A stretch of 64,000 nucleotides of DNA from Ophiura sarsii (taxonomy: Eukaryota > Echinodermata > Ophiuroidea > Amphilepidida > Ophiuridae). The stretch covers positions 38,719,278-38,783,277 of the forward strand of contig CM069455.1 of NCBI GenBank assembly GCA_035610835.1, read 5' to 3'. The position numbers and the translations under genes are program-made. Positions 55,970 to 64,000 of this stretch are shown piece after piece. Numbering within the stretch: the first letter of the stretch is position 1; each line of letters begins with the position of its first letter. The notes below the pieces were generated by a model. The model saw only the letters and a list, made by a program, of their open reading frames with translations. It made no database searches and was not told the DNA's origin.

Positions 55970-57000
55970 GATGGCCGGATTTTTAAAATTTAGTTACTTT
56001 ACAAAAAATGAGATAAGAGCACTGCAAAGTCTAAGCTTTAAAAGGCTTTTTATTTGAGTTAAATCGGACATTCATTTCTGATGTTATGGTCAATTTAATT
56101 GACGGAATTTCGAAAATCGGAGGCGTTTTGTATTCGTTTGTGTGTAGAAAACGCTCACCCTGTATAGTTTAGCAAATTCACTTTAGATTATATATAAATT
56201 AAACAATTGTAATTTGCTATAATTTGTTTGGTAATAATATTAAATTAATTCATTGCACATAATTAGTTATCACATTTGTAGGTCAATGCCATTTCTTACG
56301 TATTTCTTTGTTTTTTCTCACCCGGCTATATTTAAGCTCCTTATCTTTAAAATCGCAATAAAAATCCTAATTTGCATGCGATTTTCACCAAAATGGACTC
56401 TAAAGGTGTCTAAATTCAAGCTTTTCAATGTATGAACAATTTATTCTCATCTCAAATGTCAATTTATAATTTTGTAAGCAATTTTAATATTTTTGTATAC
56501 ATTTCGCTTGATATCTAAAAAAAAAGGAAACGCGCAAACGTGCGAAACGGCAACGAATGTAACTCAAAAACAAAAAGGCATGTGACCATGGAAATTGGAA
56601 AAGATGTTAAGCATACAGAGGCCTACAAAACCATGAAAAGGAATTTGCAAAAACGACCTTGCGTTTTAAATAACGTTGCGAAATACCCTGATTAGCCGCG
56701 TCCCGGTTGCCATGGCAACCGCAAAAAAACCGCTTCATGGTATTGTGCGTATTGTCCATACGCACCCATCTCCCAAATATGGTAATTGTGCGACATTTCG
56801 TTAGTGAGTTTTGTTCGTTACGCTATTTAGCCAATTAGAGGCCCTGCTTGGTTATCATGACATACCAACCGAAACAAAATGTGTTTTTAAAACTTGAGAT
56901 CATGCTCGACATTTTGGTATATGACATGTCTTAGTTGAAGTCTGGGAAAGCGATGAAATTCAAATAAAAAATGTGGTCATTTCAACCTATACCTCCCTTG
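55970..57000. other. Intergenic stretch between triplication units
   Basis: A lone TIR end GCTCACCCTGTA lies at 56154-56165. The block at about 56680-57000 (GTTGCCATGGCAACCGC; TTAGCCAATTAGAGGC; TTTCAACCTATACCTCCCTT) resembles the interior and right end of the MITE at 264-671, so it is probably a diverged relative. No gene is seen. Confidence 0.45.
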
Positions 57001-57233
57001 ATTGCTTGCTTCACAATGTGTAAGCAAGGAAGATGCATATTCTAGGGCCGTCCCAACACAAGAATTGCTGCAGATATTGGGCAGTGATAAAAGTCCTCGT
57101 ACATCGTTATTAACACCGTAATTTATTTACAAAACGGCTTACTATTGGAATCGTTTCTTCTGGCTCTAGAGTAATTACATACGAAACTAACGCACCAAAT
57201 CCAAGTTTCATAGAAAAATGAGGGCGTTTCCAT

Positions 57234-57600
57234 GTGCAGTAGTGGAAATACCCATATGACTGTCAACGCGGGGTTGACGATCAAGTGTGTCGCAGCTCTA
57301 TTAATGATATTGTGTATACCGATCACAGTAGTAGTATTGCTTTATTCCGTAATAATAAGAGGGATTCAAATCATGTCTTGGTCAGTTCACCCCTCGCTAG
57401 TCTAGTGGTTGAGTTATGTGCCTTACAATGCAGAGGTCCATGGATCGATTCACACTAGGATCACTTTTTTCAACTGATTCATTTCCTTTTGTAAAAGGTA
57501 GGTTTAGAATATTTCTAACTTGGAACTATTTTAAGTCCACAAAGTGTGTAATTCCTACCTAAAACCCCGGGTTGAAAGTCATGTGGGTATTTCCATCGCT
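57234..57600. mobile_element. 367-bp insertion with TIRs, 10-bp target duplication and internal tRNA-like segment
   Basis: GCGTTTCCAT flanks both sides (57224-57233 and 57601-57610), while unit 1 has it once (about 55388). The ends are imperfect inverted repeats: AGTGGAAATACCCATATGAC against GTCATGTGGGTATTTCCATC, extended by CAACGCGGGGTT/AACCCCGG. The interior contains a tRNA-Val-like sequence at 57392-57473. A 9-11 bp duplication is Mutator-like. Confidence 0.83.
57392..57473 (+). tRNA. tRNA-Val-like segment inside an insertion
   Basis: TAGTCTAGTGGTTGAG resembles a D arm/A box, GCCTTACAATGC an anticodon arm with TAC, and GGATCGATTCA a degenerate B box; a T run follows at 57474. The acceptor stem is poor. 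It is probably not a working tRNA gene but a tRNA-derived part of the element. Confidence 0.35.
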
Positions 57601-57791
57601 GCGTTTCCATATACCAAATGATTGAATGTGCCATTTCAAACGAGATAATTAGTGGTAATGAGCTCATGCACTATACTTATCGGGCATGTCGGGGTAAAAT
57701 CAATGTATACAATACTAGGCTAGCCATTACCATGAATACCATGATTACCATGATTACCATGATTATTATAAGCGTATAATGAGGATAATAT

Positions 57792-58045
57792 ATGAGGACC
57801 CTAGATCTAAAAGGGGGTTAAGTCACATTGAGAAAAATTGCAACAATTGGGTTTCATTGTGTCCATGTGTGGACTTGACCCACTCGGGTTTTACCTCCCA
57901 TGGACTCTTACACAGCATTACCGCATGACTTAACTTTAACATTTGAACAGAGGGTGCAGAGATCCTCCCTTGTAGTAAAAAACTGATACTAACTACAATT
58001 TCACAAGATTGTGACTTAACCCCCTTTTAGATCTAGGGTCCTCAT
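57792..58045. mobile_element. ~250-bp MITE inserted in triplication unit 2
   Basis: ATGAGGACCCTAGATCTAAA-AGGGGGTTAAGTCAC at the left is exactly mirrored at the right end. The matching place in unit 1 (about 55547-55565) lacks it. The ~35 bp terminal repeats are perfect, suggesting recent movement. The target duplication is AT-only and ambiguous. Confidence 0.85.
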
Positions 58046-58619
58046 ATTATTACAGACCATAAGATACCACCTTAAACCCACATATTTACAATGTCAACGT
58101 TTAGTTAGCTCTGGTGTACCGAGCCGTGAGCGTAGCGACACGGGACCGACGGGAGTAGCTCTGGAGTATCCACCACCGAAGTGATCATTCCGTTTCCGCC
58201 CCACAGGTCTGGTATTCAATAATATCAATTTCAATTGTGGAAGACAGTGACAGCCCCCCCCCCCCCCCAAAAAAAAAAGAAGAAGAAAAAGAAGAAGCTG
58301 AGATTGATCAGTTTTAAAACCCATCTGTCATTTGACTGTCATATCATAATCATTACGACAGATAAAGTGAAATTACCTCCAAGATTGATGCCTGAAGGTA
58401 GCATAGTCTGGCCTCTTCTTAATTGCTTGCTTCAAAATGTGTAAGCAAGGAAGATGCATATTCTAGTGCCATCCCAAAACTAGAGTCCTATTTCTGCTAC
58501 CAAGGTTTAGAGGGGCACACTATCGGGATATTGAGGAGGCACAAGTCTAGTGCATAGACATTGATATAGACATTGACTCGCCAATTTGGTACTGACTAAA
58601 CTATAGACAAAATAGGATT

Positions 58620-59341
58620 TCTGCAGATATTGTGCACTGGCATTGTAGCATCGGTAAAAATCATGCCCATCAACTTGAACGCCTGCAGAAACAGGCATGC
58701 CGTATCATTCTGTGCGCTCAATATCAATCCTACACAGATGCCTTGGACCAGTTGGCACTCTTAAACTTAGAAGACAGGAGATCACAATTATCGCTTCAGT
58801 TTGCCCAGAAATGTTGTGACTCTGAAAGGTATTCCGACTGGTTCCCTAGCAACAATAAGACCCATATGATGAATTTGAGACAAACCAGCAAATATCAAGT
58901 TCCCAGATGCAATACCAAAAGATATCGGAATAGCCCCATCCCTTTCCTTACTAATCTCCTGAATCAGCAGCAGTAAATATGCTTGCTAGGGGGGGGGGGG
59001 GGGGGGGGGGGTTAATCTGACTCTTGTGTAAGTTTGTGATTCATTCCCTGTGTCATTTATAATTGTCATTTATAATTGCTGTTTTTTAATTTTTTATATG
59101 TTACCCACAGTGCAATATTAGCTATATTTAGGCGACTTAGCATGTACAATCTTTAATTATCTATGTATTTTTGATACCTTTTAATCTCTTTTAGCATTTT
59201 TAATTTTCAATTTTGTTGTTATCTTTGTTTACATTTCTATGTGCAATTTGATTTTTTTATACCAATGTAATAACCATGTAATTCAGCTTTTTAGCTGCGA
59301 TTTGGTGACAATAAACTATAAACTATAAACTATAAACTATA
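58620..59341 (+). mobile_element. LINE 3' end: reverse transcriptase C-terminus with ACTATAA tail
   Basis: The plus-strand frame 58632-58976 reads LERLQKQACRIILCAQ, SYTDALDQLALLNLEDRRSQ and RYSDWFPSN, a standard LINE post-RT C-terminal region, and stops at 58974. After a poly-G run and 3' UTR it ends in four to five ACTATAA repeats (59311-59346). It is 5'-truncated. Confidence 0.82.
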
Positions 59342-60499
59342 AACTAAAGCTACCTAAAATCGACTTTGTGCCACTTTACAGTTTGCAATGAATAGAAAGG
59401 GTTGCTCCGGAGAGGAGGTGGTGTGGGGTGGGTTGTTACCACCCCCTAAAAAATCCAATCCGAAATGCAGAGTATGCTTATTTGGGTACCATGGTATTAT
59501 AGCTAGAGGTTCCGTCTATCCATACATACCAAAACAAGTACAAACATCCCACGCATGACGTCATAATGACCCCCGTCACCAATCATGGCCGACCTCAAAA
59601 TCCCGCCATATTCGCTGGACAGTGAAATATAGGCCAAAATAGAAATATTCCTAAAAAAGTTCGAAATATCAGAGTTTCACCCGGTTTTTTGCTTATAAGT
59701 GAGGGAAATGGTGTTTATAACATAGGCCTATGCTATAATAATCAGGACCATACAATTCAAATATATTTCAAAATGGCGATTTAAAAAATGTAAGGTGGCA
59801 ACCACCCCCCCTACTATCGGACTTTGACGGCTTACCCTACCCCGGGTAAGGTGGCACCCTCAATTTGTTTTCGTCAAAAGCGCAATTGCGTTTTAGCGCA
59901 ATCGGCGACCACCCTCCCTTAGGAGGACGAGGGTTTTAGTGCTTATGTTTTAAGGGAAGACGTCAAAACTCGACCGCCCGTTGACCGCCGGTTACGTACG
60001 GTTCCGCCCGGTTCTTTCAGGTCAAATGTTTTACTGGTATATGAATATTCACGCATGCAACACTGAACAACCGCCGGTTGACTTAATGCTGTAACCGGAC
60101 CAATTTACACTATCAATCTGTTACTTTGCGTTCATAATAGCATTCTCTATAATCGTTCTATAAAAATAACCATTCATAGACATTCGGTATTGATTTTAAA
60201 AAGTTAATTGAGCTATAAACAGATTGAAAAAGCCAACCCCAGCGAAAATCAATTGCTGCATTGTACTGGTTGTCAATTGTACTGGTTGTCAACTGAAACT
60301 GTTATTGCTCACGCGTGTGACGAGGCACCAGAGTGTAACTATTTGACCTCATTATGTGTGTATATTATAACAGACGACACGTTCTGTGAGAACCGGGCGG
60401 AACCGGCCGTAACCGGCGGTCAACGGGCGGTCGAGTTTTGACGTGATCCCTAAGCATTCTTCTGTAAAAGTGGCACAAAGTTTTAGGTAACTTTAGTTA
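59342..60499. mobile_element. TIR element (AACTAAAG-TACCTAAAA ends) hosting a nested element
   Basis: AACTAAAGCTACCTAAAATC and TTTGTGCCACTTTACAG at the left are mirrored by CTGTAAAAGTGGCACAAAG and TTTTAGGTAACTTTAGTT at the right (~38 bp). The left end abuts the LINE tail directly. It has no transposase. The plus-strand ORF at 60208-60441 lies in the nested element. Confidence 0.78.
59953..60451. mobile_element. Nested GC-rich foldback element
   Basis: AGGGAAGACGTCAAAACTCG then ACCGCCCGTTGACCGCCGGT is mirrored by ACCGGCGGTCAACGGGCGGT then CGAGTTTTGACGTGATCCCT. The ~65 bp arms are far richer in CG than the surroundings. It is inserted in the element at 59342-60499. Confidence 0.82.
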
Positions 60500-60671
60500 A
60501 TTGATCATATCTCAGGATTGACAAAACAAAATAAAATAAAATAAACGGCATATGAACGCTAAGCGTTTAGTCTATCAAGGTGTATACAATTGTTACACCA
60601 AATTCTAGAAGTTCATGGTCAAAAGGTTGGGTAAACACGTGCACGGTGTTTTTTGAGACACCCTGTATACT

Positions 60672-61160
60672 AATCGGGCATGTCGGGGTAAAATCAATGT
60701 ATACAATACTAGGCTAGCCATTACCATGATTACCATGATTATTATAAGCGTATAATGAGGAAATAATAGTATTACAGACAATTAGACACCACCTAAATAA
60801 AACCAACGATGGGACCAACGGGAGCAGCTCTGGAGTATCCATCACCGATGTGATCAAGCCGTTTCCACCACACAGGTCTTGTATCCAATCATATATCGAT
60901 TTCAATTGTGGAAGACAGTGACAGCCCCTCCCCCACCAAAGCCTAAACCTTGGGTTGGGACGGCTCTACATGTAAACATGTACTGTAGAATATGCATCGG
61001 CCTTTTGTAGCAATCAATTAAAAAGGGGCCAGATTATTTTACCTCCAGGCATTAACCTTGGTGGTATTTTTTCCCTTATCCGTTGTTGTATATAATAATT
61101 ATGATCTGAGAGTCAAATGACAGCTAGGCTTTAAAACTGACCAATCTCAGCTATGGGAGC
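60672..61160. repeat. Local triplication, unit 3, partial and rearranged
   Basis: ATCGGGCATGTCGGGGTAAA to GACAGTGACAGCCCC matches units 1 and 2. The sequence at about 61018-61160 matches 55798-55920 in inverted orientation (GACCAATCTCAGCTATGG side). The left edge is cut by a lone mariner-type end GAGACACCCTGTATA at 60655. Confidence 0.7.
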
Positions 61161-61848
61161 CTGACATTATCATCCAGAATTAATATTGATACCGCTTTTC
61201 CACTGAACAGACTGAGATGGTGGCTCTGAAAAGAGCTCTACACGTAGATTGCCACTGGCTACTATAACTTTAGATCTAGTATAACCTATTCCAAAGGAGT
61301 TAATATACGGTACTCTTAACTCCAAAACTATAGCTCCTACGAAGATCGGTTAATAATTAAGAACGCTACATTGAAAAAGATAGAGCGAAGTGCAGTTTAC
61401 ATTTTCAAACTTGGGTTATGAATATATAAGATAGTGTGACAGGTATGTGTATGGGCTGCATTGCTCAATTGAAGCATCCCCAATCCTCATCTTACTACTG
61501 ACCCTTGAGTTGTCGCGTGTAAAGGAACAACATGTTAAACTGAAAAGCGTACTTTGTTTAGGTTTTGGGCACATAACTGAGTTAATAATATTCTTCTTCT
61601 AATCTTCACGTGTAATATCTCAAATTAAAGAGAGGAAATGTCCTTACAACTTTATAATTTAATATCTTTACTTAGTTGTATTCAATATGATTGGTAAGTA
61701 CGTACAGTGTGATTCTACATCGTTTATATTCTGATATTTACCATTGACACACGATGATAACCTCGATATCAACATGATCAAAGCATTGCCTCTGATCCAA
61801 AAGGATGCAAAGCTAACGCATTCCTAACAAATCCATTTTACTGGACTT
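61161..61848. other. 3' flank of the LRR GPCR, no gene seen
   Basis: The sequence is AT-rich with no ORF or bounded element. It probably contains the 3' UTR and polyadenylation site of the receptor, but I cannot place them with confidence. Confidence 0.45.
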
Positions 61849-64000
61849 TTATAAAGAAAGGTCCGCCTGTTCTTCCAGCAGGATCTTTTTGCCAGTGTCC
61901 TCACAAGGGGTTAGTTTCAGCACCACTTGATGCACACTGCTACCACGCGAATGGTTATTCTTTCTGTGTATACACTCAAATATCACTGTTGCCAAGGTAT
62001 ACAGAAATGGATTGATAGCGGAATTGATCGGCAGGACAAATGTCACAATCCAGGTATAGACAACGGGTGTGACTGTATGTCGCCCACTCTGAACGAGGAT
62101 AGAGAGTATAATTATAGGCAGCCAGCATAGCATATCCGTGAACACAAGCAACCCCATCTTGATAGCCATTCGGAGTTCTTCCTTTTGATTCTGATTTCGT
62201 CCGGATTGTTTGCCTGTCTGCCGGACAGTTACGAAGATTCCGATATAGCACAACAAAATGATCCAGATACTGATGAAGTTGATAGTGGTAAATATCGCTA
62301 TTCCAAAATATATGCCTGGTTTAGTCCCAACAATAATTTCACGGGTGTTATTGAAGATAATATCGTTACCCTCGCTATCTTTTATTTCCAGATTATATTC
62401 CCAATACCCGGTTTGAAAAGTGTTACTTTTAGAGAGTGGGAGACCAGTACACACTTCGGAAACGTCGTAATATGCAGGATTAATTCCTGATAATATACTA
62501 GATGTGATACTCAGCGCTATTGCAAATACCCACAGTAGTACAACCACCACTCTAGCCGACCTTGTGGCTAATCTAGCATTGCTGTACGTATAACGAATGC
62601 CCATAAATCTATCTATGCTTATCAACGTTACAAAGAACACAGATGCCTCACTTGACAAGATGGAAAGCGTCCCGGCTACTTTACATGTAATGCTCGATCT
62701 CCATGCTTCTGACGGAAAGTAGTTTCGATAATGTACATCTGCTGACGCTATCATAAGCATATAAATGCCCATGACCAAATCTGAGAGTGACAGATTTGAG
62801 ATCAATAACAACTGGACTTTGTTATTTCTTTGCTGACGCCTGCTGAAACGATAGCACAATACAGAAATGTTACAGATAACTGCAAAAATTCCTAAAATCC
62901 ACATCACGACTCTTTGAATTTGATTGGCGAGCAATCTTCCACACGTCAGAAACTGTGAACGTGGCAGTGTAGCAGTGCAATTAGCAGGTTCTACAAAGCA
63001 ACAAGTAGCAGCATTATCGACAAGAATCTGCGTTTTATTGATCAATCCTCTAAACGAATTATAGTTCACTACCTGAAGCATATTTTGTCTCATGTCTACT
63101 ACGTCGAGTGATTCCATCGAATTATTTACAAAATACAGTTCAGTCTCAAATCCATTCAGTTCGTTTCCAGATACATCCAGATATCGTAATCCATTCATAA
63201 ACTGAAATATACCATGTGTAAAATGCGACAACTGGTTATTGGCAGCAGACAGGTATACAATATTTATGTTTTTGTCAAGTGAGGGTAATAGGGATAGATC
63301 ATTTTCACCCAGATCAAGGATTCTAAGCCTGCCAAGTGACTGAAACGCAGAGGAATATATTACTTTGATCTGATTGTATGACAGATAAAGCTGCCGCAGT
63401 TTTGTGAGTCCTTCAAATTGCTGTGGGTGAAGCGCCATAATGTTATTGTGTGAAAGATATAGCTTCTCTAGTTTAACCAGCCCATGAAACTGCTGCGGAT
63501 GTAGCACCACAATGCTATTCGTCGATAAACTTAACCTCTCCAGCTTGATGAGTCCTTCAAACTGTTGTGGAGACAGTTCCACAATATCATTACCGGATAA
63601 ACATATATCCCATAGGTTATTCAGCCGTTCAAACTGCCTTGGGTGTAGCTCCATGATGTTATTTTTACACATATCAAACCTTCCCAGCTTGGTGAGCCCT
63701 GAAAGCTGTTCTGGATGAAGCTCAATAATATCATTCATACGCATATACAGCTGCCGCAGATTTAAAAGTCCTTCAAACTGTCGGCGGTGTAGCTCCGCGA
63801 TATTATTGTCGAACATATATAACTGTCTCAGACTCACAAGCCCTTTAAACTGCTGCGGATGTAGAGCTTCGATATCGTTGTTAGACATATGTAACCAAGC
63901 CAGGTTGATTAGCCCTTCAAATTGTTGCGAGTGAAGTTCTACAATCTCGTTGTTGTTCATGTGTAAATTCACCAGGTTAGTGAGTCCTTCGAACTGCGTC
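61849..64000 (-). CDS. Leucine-rich-repeat class A GPCR (relaxin receptor/LGR-like), 5' end outside window
   Basis: The frame is open to the right edge; the start codon is not in the window. From N to C it has about 13 LRRs of 24 aa, the first nine sharing a near-constant core (ELHPQQFEGL..L..LYL..N.I). A cysteine-containing hinge follows (AATCCFVEPANC...FLTCGRL), then seven TM helices. TM2 has NLSLSDLVMG. Cys 3.25 (SSITCKVAG) and an ECL2 Cys (SEVCTGLPL) are present. TM3 ends SIDRFMGI, the DRF variant seen in relaxin receptors. TM7 has NSAINPFLYT. Helix 8 and a ~40-aa tail follow to the stop at 61849. The predicted role is a plasma-membrane receptor for a peptide or glycoprotein hormone. LRRs and TM domain share one exon, unlike the one-LRR-per-exon structure known for vertebrate LGR/RXFP genes. 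Confidence 0.9.
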   Translation of the reverse strand, partial: TQFEGLTNLVNLHMNNNEIVELHSQQFEGLINLAWLHMSNNDIEALHPQQFKGLVSLRQLYMFDNNIAELHRRQFEGLLNLRQLYMRMNDIIELHPEQLSGLTKLGRFDMCKNNIMELHPRQFERLNNLWDICLSGNDIVELSPQQFEGLIKLERLSLSTNSIVVLHPQQFHGLVKLEKLYLSHNNIMALHPQQFEGLTKLRQLYLSYNQIKVIYSSAFQSLGRLRILDLGENDLSLLPSLDKNINIVYLSAANNQLSHFTHGIFQFMNGLRYLDVSGNELNGFETELYFVNNSMESLDVVDMRQNMLQVVNYNSFRGLINKTQILVDNAATCCFVEPANCTATLPRSQFLTCGRLLANQIQRVVMWILGIFAVICNISVLCYRFSRRQQRNNKVQLLLISNLSLSDLVMGIYMLMIASADVHYRNYFPSEAWRSSITCKVAGTLSILSSEASVFFVTLISIDRFMGIRYTYSNARLATRSARVVVVLLWVFAIALSITSSILSGINPAYYDVSEVCTGLPLSKSNTFQTGYWEYNLEIKDSEGNDIIFNNTREIIVGTKPGIYFGIAIFTTINFISIWIILLCYIGIFVTVRQTGKQSGRNQNQKEELRMAIKMGLLVFTDMLCWLPIIILSILVQSGRHTVTPVVYTWIVTFVLPINSAINPFLYTLATVIFECIHRKNNHSRGSSVHQVVLKLTPCEDTGKKILLEEQADLSL

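Larger units (their letters stand above)
57064..58430. repeat. Local triplication, unit 2, interrupted by two insertions
   Basis: It is collinear with 55236-55920 except for extra blocks at 57234-57600 and 57792-58045. Comparison with unit 1 gives the pre-insertion sequence at both points. Confidence 0.82.

Overview
This window looks like nuclear DNA of an animal, most likely a marine invertebrate and plausibly a deuterostome. It is AT-rich, its genes are split by spliceosomal introns, and it is dense in decayed transposons (CR1/Jockey-like LINE tails, mariner-like, hAT-like and foldback elements), satellites and long poly-G/poly-C runs. The recognisable proteins are animal families: monocarboxylate-transporter-like MFS carriers and class A GPCRs, one with a leucine-rich-repeat ectodomain. 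The species cannot be fixed from sequence alone.

The left and centre hold a segmental duplication of an MFS transporter gene on the minus strand. Copy A (exons 27744-27918, 23873-24004, 21483-22280, 20663-20787) and copy B (44081-44255, 38656-38787, 35788-36585, 35306-35430) have identical exon lengths and phases, and each predicts 409 aa. A third first exon (copy X, 3680-3854) has no further exons inside the window. Each first exon is preceded by a 330-370 bp element built of GTATCG/CGATAC dyads. LINE remnants sit in the same intron of A and B, so they predate the duplication, whereas mariner-like elements sit in only one copy each. Intron 3 appears to use a GC donor in both copies.

Two copies of an unusual class A GPCR, also on the minus strand, lie upstream of X and B. 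Copy B (47879-49867) is intact. Copy A (9531-11176) is frameshifted before TM7. Their third intracellular loop is a tandem repeat of about 40 aa (seven units in B, about four in A), and they lack the usual ECL2 and its disulfide. At the right edge, a relaxin/LGR-like receptor with about 13 LRRs and seven TM helices in one uninterrupted ORF runs off the window (61849-64000).

The rest is intergenic. 1-3350 holds TTAA-flanked and hAT foldback elements. 4865-9650 holds mariner and TIR elements. 12096-14474 holds AGGTCA direct repeats, a LINE tail, a dyad element and a mariner-like element. 15000-18085 is a LINE between long inverted arms. 30000-34900 holds tRNA-like sequences, hairpins and a ~100 bp satellite. 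41130-42726 is a ~180 bp satellite. 51764-53186 holds a foldback and a 43-bp minisatellite. 54578-60500 is a nest of insertions in a locally triplicated segment. No cooperating gene system is evident beyond the two receptor/transporter duplications. The most unusual signals are the dyad-array elements, the repeat-built receptor loop and the insertions that can be resolved by comparison with paralogous empty sites.
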